Assembly (NCBI RefSeq): GCF_022568815.1 | Contig: NZ_JAKZHX010000008.1 | Location: forward strand, 1-64,000 | Source of the DNA: Undibacterium paludis | GTDB taxonomy: Bacteria > Pseudomonadota > Gammaproteobacteria > Burkholderiales > Burkholderiaceae_D | Length of the DNA stretch: 64,000 bases | Reading direction: 5' to 3' | Shown: positions 24,481 through 32,405 of the stretch, piece by piece | Layout: each line of letters starts with the position of its first letter | Position numbering within the stretch: the first letter of the stretch is position 1 | The notes under the pieces: model-generated | Told to the model about the DNA's origin: nothing | The model's input: the letters and a program-made list of their open reading frames with translations, nothing else | Databases searched by the model: none | Made by a program: the position numbers and the translations under genes

Positions 24481-25344
24481 ATGCAAAAAAGTACGCAGAA
24501 AAAAGTGGCGCTTATTACCGGCACTTCGTCCGGCATAGGATTGGCAAGCGCTGTTGCCATGGCACAGGCAGGTTACGCAGTGATCGCCACCATGCGCAAT
24601 CTGGACAAGGCGGATACCTTGCGCCAGGCGGCGCAGTTTGCCGGGGTGGACATCGATATTCAGCACCTCGATGTGCAGGACCAGGCCAGCATAGAGCGCG
24701 CTGTGAACAATGTGATGCAAAGCTATGGCCGGATAGATGTGTTGCTCAATAACGCCGGAGCCGGTTACTTTGCAGCCACGGAAGAAGTAAGTATCGAAGA
24801 AGTGCAGCAAGTCATGGACGTGAATTTCTATGGTGTCTGGCGCGTCACCCAGGCAATCCTGCCACATATGCGCAAGGCGCGTGCTGGCCGCATCATGACG
24901 GTATCAAGCATAGGCGGTGTGATCGGTCAGCCTTTCAATGATATCTATTGTGCCGCCAAATTTGCCGTCGAGGGCATGATGGAAAGCCTGGCCCCGGTGG
25001 CGCAGCGTTTTGGCGTGGGGGTCTGTCTGATTGAACCTGGCCCGGTCAATAGTGAATTTGTTGCCAATGTGCGTGCGCATGGCAGCAGGCCGGAGCAGCA
25101 CATCGATGATTACAGCTTCATGCGTGACGCTTATCTGGCTGGTACCGAACAGGCCTTTGCCAGCATGGGCCAGACACCACAAGCCGTGGGCGAGTTCATT
25201 ACTGCCCTGGCTGAAGGCGAGCATCTGCCTTTGCGTGCACCGACGTCTGATTTCGTGCGCGGCATCATCGCACGCAAATATGTCGACACCAGCGGGGACA
25301 GTGTACTGGCTCTGAACAGTGCGCGATTGCCAGTTCTGGAATAA
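24481..25344 (+). CDS. Short-chain dehydrogenase/reductase (SDR)
   Basis: 287 residues of classical SDR form: TGTSSGIG cofactor loop near the N-terminus, NNAGAG, catalytic Ser in TVSSIGG, and YCAAK with the catalytic Tyr and Lys. NAD(P)-dependent oxidoreductase, cytoplasmic, substrate unknown. It follows the metallo-hydrolase in the same direction and probably shares its TetR control. The extended C-terminus after the active site is typical of SDRs acting on bulky or lipid-like substrates, but this is weak evidence. Confidence 0.9.
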   Translation: MQKSTQKKVALITGTSSGIGLASAVAMAQAGYAVIATMRNLDKADTLRQAAQFAGVDIDIQHLDVQDQASIERAVNNVMQSYGRIDVLLNNAGAGYFAATEEVSIEEVQQVMDVNFYGVWRVTQAILPHMRKARAGRIMTVSSIGGVIGQPFNDIYCAAKFAVEGMMESLAPVAQRFGVGVCLIEPGPVNSEFVANVRAHGSRPEQHIDDYSFMRDAYLAGTEQAFASMGQTPQAVGEFITALAEGEHLPLRAPTSDFVRGIIARKYVDTSGDSVLALNSARLPVLE

Positions 25345-25369
25345 GATTGGTATTCAGGTGTAAATATGA

Positions 25370-25405
25370 CTGGCCACTAACCCGATCGCGCGGTGTAGTG
25401 GCCAG
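25370..25405. terminator. Hairpin between convergent SDR and panB genes
   Basis: CTGGCCACTA (25370-25379) pairs perfectly with TAGTGGCCAG (25396-25405) across a 16-base loop, between two convergent genes. There is no strong T-run, so termination efficiency is uncertain. Confidence 0.55.
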
Positions 25406-25425
25406 ATTGCTGAAGAGCTATCAGC

Positions 25426-26238
25426 TCAGAAACAATGCTCAGCCGCAGGGAAGGATTTGTCTTTCACCGCTGTCACATAAGCCTGTACCGCTGCATCGAT
25501 GCTGGTCTGGCCTTCCATGAAATTTTTCACGAAACGCGCCTTGCGACCCGGGAATACACCCAGCAGGTCATGCATGACCAGTACCTGACCAGAGCAGTCA
25601 GCACCGGCGCCTATACCTATGGTGGGGATGTGCAGGGAGTCTGTGACTTCCTTGCCCAGGCTGGCAGGGATGGCTTCGAGTACCAGCAAAGCAGCACCGG
25701 CTTCCTGCACCGCCAGGGCTTCAGCCTTTAACAAATTAGCGGATGCATCGGTCTTGCCCTGTACCTTGTAGCCACCGAGCTGATGCACGGATTGCGGCGT
25801 CAGGCCCAGGTGGGCGCAGACGGGTATGGCACGTTCCGTCAAAAACCTGATGGTCGGCAGCAACCAGGTACCACCTTCAATCTTCACCATTTGCGCACCG
25901 GCCTGTACCAGTTGCACGGCGCTGTTGAAGGCCGCTTCTGGCGTGGCATAAGACCCGAAAGGCATGTCAGCAACGACCAGCGCCTTTTGGTTGCCGCGCG
26001 CCACCGCTGCAGTGTGGTAGGCCACGTCTTGCAGTGTCACCGGAAGGGTGGAATCATGACCCTGGCATACCATGCCCAGAGAATCACCGATGAGCAAAAT
26101 TTCTACGCCGCAACGGTCCATCAGGGATGCGAAGCTGGCATCGTAGCAGGTGAGCATGGTGATTTTTTCACCTTTCTCACGCAGCGCGATCAAGCCAGGA
26201 ATGCTTACTGCTTTACGGTCTTGCAAATACTCAGCCAT
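25426..26238 (-). CDS. panB: 3-methyl-2-oxobutanoate hydroxymethyltransferase
   Basis: 270 residues, the usual PanB length. It catalyses the first committed step of pantothenate (vitamin B5) synthesis, transferring a hydroxymethyl group from methylene-tetrahydrofolate to ketoisovalerate. Family motifs: [50 protein letters not shown] and [15 protein letters not shown] eight bases upstream supports the start. It is the last gene of a folate/RNA/DNA housekeeping operon; its need for a folate cofactor fits its closeness to folK. panC is not in the window. Confidence 0.97.
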   Translation of the reverse strand: MAEYLQDRKAVSIPGLIALREKGEKITMLTCYDASFASLMDRCGVEILLIGDSLGMVCQGHDSTLPVTLQDVAYHTAAVARGNQKALVVADMPFGSYATPEAAFNSAVQLVQAGAQMVKIEGGTWLLPTIRFLTERAIPVCAHLGLTPQSVHQLGGYKVQGKTDASANLLKAEALAVQEAGAALLVLEAIPASLGKEVTDSLHIPTIGIGAGADCSGQVLVMHDLLGVFPGRKARFVKNFMEGQTSIDAAVQAYVTAVKDKSFPAAEHCF

Positions 26239-26310
26239 GCTTTTTCTCCAAAGGTGATGCTGTCATTTGATTTTTATTTGACAACGGTTTTGTCTCCACC
26301 TTACGTCCTC

Positions 26311-26658
26311 TTAAGACCTAAAAATAAAATAGACCGCTCCCACCAGACACAGGCCCGCCCATACATAATCGAGCTTGAATGGCTGCCCCATGTAAAACAT
26401 GGCAAAGGGCACGAAGACAATCAGGGTCAGGGCCTCCTGTAATATCTTCAGCTGCGCCAGGCTGTACGCAGTGTAGCCTATTCTGTTGGCGGGCACTTGC
26501 AGCAGGTACTCAAACAGGGCGATGCCCCAACTGATGATGGCAGCCATCCACCAGGCTTTGGTGGACAGGCTTTTTAGATGACCATACCAGGCCACCGTCA
26601 TGAAGACATTGGACAGGATTAAAAGGCCAGTGGTTTGCAGGATGATAGGTATTTGCAT
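26311..26658 (-). CDS. DMT/DUF486 family small membrane protein
   Basis: 115 residues with four membrane helices covering nearly the whole chain (LLILSNVFMTVAWYGHL, AIISWGIALFEYLLQV, LTLIVFVPFAMFYMG, VWAGLCLVGAVYFIF). This is the DUF486 family, a small relative of drug/metabolite transporters. Substrate unknown; it probably functions as a dimer like EmrE. It lies between folK and panB in the same direction and may be co-transcribed. Confidence 0.9.
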   Translation of the reverse strand: MQIPIILQTTGLLILSNVFMTVAWYGHLKSLSTKAWWMAAIISWGIALFEYLLQVPANRIGYTAYSLAQLKILQEALTLIVFVPFAMFYMGQPFKLDYVWAGLCLVGAVYFIFRS

Positions 26659-26697
26659 AAAACCTCAATGATCTGGCCAGCATATATCATGCCGGGT

Positions 26698-27183
26698 TCA
26701 GGTGGGCGTTAATTCATGTATGCGTTGTTCCGCAACTGCGGCGACATAATCTTGCGCGCGGCCTTTTCCCGGGATGTGGAGGTCTGCTACCAGTTGCAGC
26801 AGGGGCAGCAGCACAAAAGCGCGTTCTGTCATGCGTGGATGGGGCACTTGCAGGTCGGCGGTATTGATTTCTTCATCGCCATACAAGAGCAGGTCCAGGT
26901 CCAGGGTGCGCGGGGCATTGCGATAGGGGCGTTCGCGGCCATGCGCGAGTTCTATGGCTTGCAGTTGTTGTAGCAAGTCAGTGGCGCTGAGGCTGGTTGA
27001 GAGTTCGGCGACGGCATTCACATAGTCGTCGCCAGATGAGTCAATGGGCGCGCTGCCAAACAGGGCAGACTGGGCAACCAGCTTGGTGTCAGGCAGTTGC
27101 GCCAAGGTGCCGATGGCCTTGCCAACCGTGGCCCTGGCGTCACCAAGGTTGGCGCCTATACCAATAAAAACTTTCATGCTCAT
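26698..27183 (-). CDS. folK: 6-hydroxymethyl-7,8-dihydropterin pyrophosphokinase
   Basis: 161 residues, full FolK length. It transfers pyrophosphate from ATP to hydroxymethyl-dihydropterin in folate synthesis. Signature regions: FIGIGANLGDA at the start, the RPYRNAPRTLDLDLLLYGD block with the conserved Arg and Asp residues, and VPHPRMTERAFVLLPL. Its start overlaps the pcnB stop by four bases, so the two are coupled, a well-known pairing in gammaproteobacteria and betaproteobacteria. Confidence 0.97.
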   Translation of the reverse strand: MSMKVFIGIGANLGDARATVGKAIGTLAQLPDTKLVAQSALFGSAPIDSSGDDYVNAVAELSTSLSATDLLQQLQAIELAHGRERPYRNAPRTLDLDLLLYGDEEINTADLQVPHPRMTERAFVLLPLLQLVADLHIPGKGRAQDYVAAVAEQRIHELTPT

Positions 27184-28541
27184 TCTGCTGCTGCGGCTGC
27201 CTTGCGTGGGGCGCGGCGGCGGGGTTTGCGTTTTTTCGGGCCAGCTTCGCTAGCGGCTGTCTTGGGTTTGCTGTTGATCAGACGCTCGCGTTCTGCGCTG
27301 TCACCTTCCATGAAATCTGTCCACCATTCGCCGATTTCTTCATCGATTTCGCCGGAAGCACAACGCAGCAGCAGGAAGTCATAACCGGCGCGCAGGCGCG
27401 GGTGTTCCAGCATCTTGTATGGGGTCTTGCCTACACGTTTGTCAAAGCGCGGCTGCATGGCCCAGATGTCGCGCATGTCCGAACCTATCTTGCGCTGTAT
27501 CGCCAGCGCATCAGTTTGCGTGTTCAAGACATCATCAGCAGCCAGGTGCAGGGCAGGGATGGGGAATTCACCAGCAGCTTTATAGGCTTCCCATTTTTCG
27601 ACGACCTGGTGCCACAGCAGGGAGGCAAACAAAAAGCCGGGTGACACACCCTTGCCCTGTTGTACGCGCTCATCGGTATTGGCCAGTGCCAGGGTGACGA
27701 ATTTTTCACCGAGCGGCTGTTCCAGCACCACATCCAGCAGGGGCATCAGGCCATGATGCAGGCCTTCTTTGCGCAATTGCTGCAGGCAGGCCATGGCGTG
27801 GCCGCTGGTCAGCAGCTTGAGCATTTCATCAAACACGCGGGCGGCTGGCACATTGTTGATGAGCGGGGCCATCACCGGTATCGGTGCGCGGGTGGCGGCG
27901 TCGATGTCAAATTGCAGCTTGGCGGCAAAGCGCACCACACGCAGCATGCGCACCGGGTCTTCACGGTAACGTGCTTCTGGCACACCGATGATGCGCAGGG
28001 TTTTCTTTTTGATGTCTTTCATGCCGCCGTGATAATCAAGCACGGTTTGCGACGCAGGGTCGTAATACATGGCATTGACGGTGAAGTCGCGGCGGGCAGC
28101 ATCTTCATGCTGTTCGCCAAAGGTATTGTCGCGCAGCACGCGGCCATGTTCGTCCTTGGGCGCGCCATCAGTGGCTGCGCCACGGAAGGTGGTGACTTCG
28201 AGCAGGTCTTGCCCAAACATCACATGCACGATCTGGAAGCGGCGGCCGATGATGAAGGCGCGGCGGAACAGGCGCTTTACCTGCTCAGGCGTGGCATTGG
28301 TGGCGATGTCAAAGTCCTTGGGCTTGACACCGGTCAGCAGGTCACGCACGGCACCGCCAACGACAAAGGCCTTGAAGCCATTCTCTTGCAGGGTCTGGGT
28401 GATGCGTATGGCATTCGCAGACACCAGGCCAGGATCAATGCCATGCTCCTTTGGGCCCAGTACAGTCGGCTTCTTGTTGGCGCTGGCGGGGTCGCTCTTG
28501 TTTTTAACGCCGAGTATTTTGCGAATAAATTTCTTGATCAT
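27180..28541 (-). CDS. pcnB: Poly(A) polymerase I
   Basis: 453 residues. Adds 3-prime poly(A) tails to RNA, which promotes decay. The nucleotidyltransferase head carries GGAVRDLLTGVKPKDFDIATNA with the catalytic Asp pair, then RRAFIIGRRFQIVHV and the RRDFTVNAMYYDP block that separates PcnB from CCA-adding enzymes in context. The C-terminal ~40 residues are highly basic (KKRKPRRRAPRKAA), typical of PcnB RNA-binding tails. It overlaps the upstream HAD gene by four bases and folK downstream by four. An N-terminal basic segment precedes the fold. Confidence 0.95.
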   Translation of the reverse strand: MIKKFIRKILGVKNKSDPASANKKPTVLGPKEHGIDPGLVSANAIRITQTLQENGFKAFVVGGAVRDLLTGVKPKDFDIATNATPEQVKRLFRRAFIIGRRFQIVHVMFGQDLLEVTTFRGAATDGAPKDEHGRVLRDNTFGEQHEDAARRDFTVNAMYYDPASQTVLDYHGGMKDIKKKTLRIIGVPEARYREDPVRMLRVVRFAAKLQFDIDAATRAPIPVMAPLINNVPAARVFDEMLKLLTSGHAMACLQQLRKEGLHHGLMPLLDVVLEQPLGEKFVTLALANTDERVQQGKGVSPGFLFASLLWHQVVEKWEAYKAAGEFPIPALHLAADDVLNTQTDALAIQRKIGSDMRDIWAMQPRFDKRVGKTPYKMLEHPRLRAGYDFLLLRCASGEIDEEIGEWWTDFMEGDSAERERLINSKPKTAASEAGPKKRKPRRRAPRKAAAAAE

Positions 28542-29236
28542 TGCTTGTCAAACAGGTGAAGTTGTGGCCAACCTTTTGCCAGTGCGTGGGCACGCAGTTT
28601 GGCATTGGGATTGGTTGCGACAGGGTGACTGACGCGTTCCAGCAGGGGGATATCGTTTTGCGAATCGCTGTAAAAATAACTGTGTCTAAAGTCTTTGAGT
28701 TGCCTTAGTTGTGTAACCTGTTGCCTGGCCAGCCAGTCCTCCAGGTGGGTGATCTTGCCTGTGCCAGAGCTCGGTACGCCCAGCAGTTTGCCGGTGATGT
28801 TGCCTGCTGCATCAAGTTCAGGCTCAGCCGCCATCAGGTGCTGCACACCCAGGGCCGTGGCGATCGGGGCGGTCACAAAGCGGTTGGTGGCGGTGATGAT
28901 GGCAATCAGGTCATCCTGGTCCTGATGCTTTTTGATCAGGTCATGCGCGGCTGGCAGCAATGCCGGTTGTATCACTTCCTGCATGAACTGGGCGTGCATG
29001 TCGTCAAGCTTTGTACGCGGGAAGCGGGCCAGGGTACCGAGGGCAAATTCCAGGTATTCGACCGGGTCCAGGGTGCCAGCCTGGTACTGGGCAAAAAACG
29101 CAGCATTGCGACGGGCAAATTCGTCCGCATCGACCGCACCTATACGGCACAGGAACTGCCCCCATTCGTAATCAGAATCGATGGGGATCAGGGTATGATC
29201 AAGATCAAATAAGGCGATATTGCGCATGCTAGTCAT
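28538..29236 (-). CDS. HAD-superfamily IB phosphatase (SerB-like)
   Basis: 232 residues. The N-terminal DLDHTLIP is the HAD nucleophile motif (first Asp forms the phospho-enzyme), with motif II in IAIITATNR and motif III/IV around YSDSQNDIPLLE. The helical cap after motif I matches the HAD-IB group that includes phosphoserine phosphatase and histidinol-phosphatase-type enzymes. The substrate is not decided by sequence; in Burkholderiales this gene is a constant partner of hda and pcnB. It overlaps both neighbours by a few bases. Confidence 0.9.
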   Translation of the reverse strand: MTSMRNIALFDLDHTLIPIDSDYEWGQFLCRIGAVDADEFARRNAAFFAQYQAGTLDPVEYLEFALGTLARFPRTKLDDMHAQFMQEVIQPALLPAAHDLIKKHQDQDDLIAIITATNRFVTAPIATALGVQHLMAAEPELDAAGNITGKLLGVPSSGTGKITHLEDWLARQQVTQLRQLKDFRHSYFYSDSQNDIPLLERVSHPVATNPNAKLRAHALAKGWPQLHLFDKQ

Positions 29237-29924
29237 TCATGGTGTCAGTATCTGACTGTTGCTGCAACATCAGTTCGCGCAACAGTGGCAGGGTAATCGG
29301 GCGTTTGGTCACCAGCGAGTAATGGTCGAGCTGGTCGAGGATATTGCTGAGCGTACTCATGTCACGGCGATAATGGGTGATCAGATAGGGTAACACGCCA
29401 GGCGAGATCTGTATGCTGCGCGCCTGGGCGGCTTTTTCCAGTGCGGCGATCTTGTCTTCATCAGTCAGGCCATGCACCTGGTAGATCAGGCCCCAGCCAA
29501 AGCGGGTACGCAGGTCGTCACGCACGTTCAAAATCATGGGCGGGCGGTTGCCAGCACCGATCAGAAAGCCGCCTCTTGCGCGCGCCTCGTTGAACAGGTT
29601 GAAGGCGGCGATCTGGTTCAACGGCGATAACTGGTCACAGTCATCCAGCAGGTAAAGATTGACGCCTTCGGTAAATTCGAATTCACTTTCCGGTGCATCG
29701 GCAGGGATGTACCGTGCCGTGCCATCATCTGCCAGTGCGTGCAGCAGATGGGTTTTGCCGGCACCAGGCTCCCCCCAGATATACACCGAGCGTTCACCAT
29801 ATTTACTGGTGATGCGCTGGGCAAATAAGCCCAGCAACTGCGCCAGTTCAGCATTTTGCCCCACCACAAAGGTGGCGAGGGACGGCAGTTTTTGCGCGTC
29901 CAGGTCAAGTAATAATTGCCTCAT
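29229..29924 (-). CDS. hda: DnaA regulatory inactivator Hda
   Basis: 231 residues. A DnaA-like AAA+ protein that, bound to the DNA sliding clamp, stimulates ATP hydrolysis by DnaA and so limits re-initiation. The extreme N-terminus QLLLDL matches the clamp-binding hexapeptide of Hda. Walker A is GEPGAGKTHLL, Walker B is LYLLDDCDQL, and the sensor regions follow (GAGNRPP, DLRTRFGWGL). It lacks the DnaA DNA-binding domain IV, as expected. It overlaps the AI-2E transporter gene by four bases and the HAD gene by eight, so it lies in the middle of a compact operon. Confidence 0.95.
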   Translation of the reverse strand: MRQLLLDLDAQKLPSLATFVVGQNAELAQLLGLFAQRITSKYGERSVYIWGEPGAGKTHLLHALADDGTARYIPADAPESEFEFTEGVNLYLLDDCDQLSPLNQIAAFNLFNEARARGGFLIGAGNRPPMILNVRDDLRTRFGWGLIYQVHGLTDEDKIAALEKAAQARSIQISPGVLPYLITHYRRDMSTLSNILDQLDHYSLVTKRPITLPLLRELMLQQQSDTDTMND

Positions 29925-31006
29925 GTCTGGCTATAAAAAGGACTGTTCAGGTAAGACGTGCGTATATGCTTGACGGCGACCGAGATCACGGCAGAGGCTG
30001 GCAGGGCAATCAAAATGCCGATAAAACCAAACAATTGCCCGAATGCCATCAAGGCAAAAATCACGGTCAGCGGGTGCAGGCCTATGCGCTCACCCACCAG
30101 GCGTGGTGTCAGGTAGAACGACTCCAGCATCTGGCCTATGCCATAGATGATGGCGACCGACATCAAGCCGCTAAAACCATCAAATTGCAGGATAGCACCA
30201 ATCAGCGCCAGCACCAGCCCCAGGCCATAACCCAGGTAGGGGATGAACACCAGAAAGCCGGTAATGATGCCAACAGGCAAGGCCAGGTCAAAACGGGCGA
30301 TGCTGAGTGCAACCGAGTAGTACGCAGCCAGCACGATCATCACCAGAATCTGGCCGCGCAGGTATTGTGCCAGGATGTCATCGACCTCTTCGACGGCATG
30401 CGCCACGCTTTTGACAAAGCGGCGCGGGATGAAGTGACTCAGGCGCTTGATCAGCGAATGCCAGTCCATCAGCAGGTAAAACAGCACGATGGGTATCAGC
30501 AAGAGATTGGCAACCATGCCCAGTACAGCCGTGCCGCCGACACGAATGGAGTTAAGTACGGCCTTGCCGATGATGTCACCGCTACTGGCCATTTGGTCGC
30601 TCAGCAAGTTTTTGATGCCGGTGCTGTCCAGGCGCACCTTGATACCAAATTCTGACAGCATGGGGGCCAGCATTTCATCGAGTTTGTTGAAAAAACTGGG
30701 TATCTGGTCTTGTAATTGTGGCACTTCTTTTTGCAATATCGGTATCATGATCAAGACCATGGCCAGTACGGCAGCAATCAGTATCACAATGACCAGGGTG
30801 GCGGCAACTGAGCGCGGCATGTGGAATTTCTTGATACGTAAGGTGCAAAGCTTGTCTACCCAGGGTGTCAGCACATAAGACAGGATGCTGGCGACGATAA
30901 AGGGCATCAGCACTGGCCCCAGCAGTGACAGCAAGCCTAGCAGCGCCATCGCGACGGCCAGCCACAGCATGGATTGTTTTTGCTCCGACGTAAAAGAAAA
31001 TGGCAT
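29921..31006 (-). CDS. AI-2E family transporter
   Basis: 361 residues with about eight membrane helices and the family's long loop between helices (EVPQLQDQIPSFFNKLDEML). The C-terminal GYGLGLVLALIGAILQF and LVGERIGLHPLTVIFALMAFG blocks are characteristic. The family is named after TqsA but includes Na+/H+ antiporters and others, so substrate is unknown. It is the first gene of the operon leading to panB and is divergent from purM. Confidence 0.93.
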   Translation of the reverse strand: MPFSFTSEQKQSMLWLAVAMALLGLLSLLGPVLMPFIVASILSYVLTPWVDKLCTLRIKKFHMPRSVAATLVIVILIAAVLAMVLIMIPILQKEVPQLQDQIPSFFNKLDEMLAPMLSEFGIKVRLDSTGIKNLLSDQMASSGDIIGKAVLNSIRVGGTAVLGMVANLLLIPIVLFYLLMDWHSLIKRLSHFIPRRFVKSVAHAVEEVDDILAQYLRGQILVMIVLAAYYSVALSIARFDLALPVGIITGFLVFIPYLGYGLGLVLALIGAILQFDGFSGLMSVAIIYGIGQMLESFYLTPRLVGERIGLHPLTVIFALMAFGQLFGFIGILIALPASAVISVAVKHIRTSYLNSPFYSQT

Positions 31007-31185
31007 GTTTTTTGGCTAAATAGTAGTCAAGATAGTAGTTAAAATATTACTGAATTTGCTGCCTGGCCCAAAATACAGCGTATTTGCGGTCAATATACCC
31101 GGTCAATTTGTTAAAATAGCGGTTTTGCCGGACTTTTCTGGCAATTTCTCTATTTTACCGCCTCCTGCCCCTATTGCCGAATATC

Positions 31186-32229
31186 ATGAGCACTTCTAAT
31201 CCTGTTTCTCTCTCTTACGCCGACGCTGGTGTCGATATGGTTGCCGGCGATGCGCTGGTTGACGCCATCAAACCTTTTGCCAAACGCACCATGCGCGAAG
31301 GCGTGATGGCCGGCATAGGTGGCTTTGGCGCCATGTTTGAAGTCAGCAAAAAGTACAAGGAACCGATACTGGTATCCGGCACCGATGGTGTGGGCACCAA
31401 GCTGAAACTGGCTTTTCATTTGAACAAGCATGACACCGTTGGTATTGACCTGGTGGCCATGAGTGTCAATGACATCCTGGTACAAGGTGCAGAACCACTG
31501 TTCTTCCTCGACTATTTTGCCTGCGGCAAGCTCGATGTTGCCACGGCAACGGACGTCATCAAGGGCGTAGCCTTTGGTTGCGAGCAAGCCGGTTGCGCCC
31601 TGATCGGCGGTGAAACCGCAGAAATGCCTTCCATGTACCCGGACGGTGAATACGACCTGGCAGGCTTTGCCGTCGGCGCAGTTGAAAAATCCAAAATCAT
31701 TGATGGCAGCAAGATACAACCGGGTGACGTCATCCTCGGCCTGGCATCTTCCGGCATCCACTCCAACGGCTTCTCGCTGGTGCGCAAGATCATCGAAGTC
31801 GCCAAGCCAGACCTGAGCGCCGATTTCCATGGCCGCAGCCTCGGCGACGCCCTGATGGCGCCAACCCGCATTTACGTCAAACCCCTGCTGGCACTGATGG
31901 AATCCATGGAAGTCAAAGGCATGGCCCACATCACCGGTGGCGGCCTGGTAGAAAACGTCCCGCGCGTGCTGGGTGACAAGCTGACAGCTGTGCTGCATAA
32001 AGACGCCTGGACACTGCCACCGCTGTTTACCTGGCTGCAACAGCACGGCGGCGTCGCTGATGCAGAAATGCACCGCGTATTCAACTGCGGCATAGGTATG
32101 GTGGTGATTGTGGCTGCTGATGTGGCAGATGCAGCCATGGCGCAGTTATCTGCTGCCGGCGAATCTGTGTACAAGATAGGCGAGATACGCGCCCGTGAAG
32201 GTGATGAGCATCAGACTATCGTTGTCTGA
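31186..32229 (+). CDS. purM: Phosphoribosylformylglycinamidine cyclo-ligase
   Basis: 347 residues from the ATG at 31186 (a TTG four codons upstream is less likely). Fifth step of purine synthesis: ATP-dependent ring closure to aminoimidazole ribotide. Family motifs are [69 protein letters not shown] and AHITGGGL. It is monocistronic, divergent from the hda operon, and ended by an obvious terminator. Confidence 0.98.
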   Translation: MSTSNPVSLSYADAGVDMVAGDALVDAIKPFAKRTMREGVMAGIGGFGAMFEVSKKYKEPILVSGTDGVGTKLKLAFHLNKHDTVGIDLVAMSVNDILVQGAEPLFFLDYFACGKLDVATATDVIKGVAFGCEQAGCALIGGETAEMPSMYPDGEYDLAGFAVGAVEKSKIIDGSKIQPGDVILGLASSGIHSNGFSLVRKIIEVAKPDLSADFHGRSLGDALMAPTRIYVKPLLALMESMEVKGMAHITGGGLVENVPRVLGDKLTAVLHKDAWTLPPLFTWLQQHGGVADAEMHRVFNCGIGMVVIVAADVADAAMAQLSAAGESVYKIGEIRAREGDEHQTIVV

Positions 32230-32278
32230 GATGCGATAAGCCTGATACCGGTTGAGTGGACTCAACCGGTTTGAATGC

Positions 32279-32310
32279 AAAAAAGCCCGGTCATTTTGGC
32301 CGGGCTTTTT
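32279..32310 (+). terminator. Rho-independent terminator of purM
   Basis: AAAAAGCCCGG, an eight-base loop, then CCGGGCTTTTT: a strong GC stem flanked by A and T runs, so it works in both directions. It lies 50 bases after the purM stop. Confidence 0.9.
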
Positions 32311-32366
32311 GTTATTTGCGGTGTTTGCTACGAAGCCAAAGCGAGATCAGTCAGGTTTCAAACAAT

Positions 32367-32396
32367 AAAAAAGCGCACCATTGGTGCGCTTTTTTA
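32367..32396. terminator. Bidirectional terminator after the S41 protease gene
   Basis: AAAAAAGCGCACCA followed directly by TTGGTGCGCTTTTTT, a near-perfect stem with A and T tracts. It lies just downstream of the minus-strand protease gene and about 60 bases from the purM terminator, insulating the two convergent genes. Confidence 0.9.
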
Positions 32397-32405
32397 ACTT
32401 CTCGA

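Noticed and set aside
27660..28559. Long plus-strand frame opposite pcnB
   Set aside because: It is antisense to a clear housekeeping gene and has no family features.
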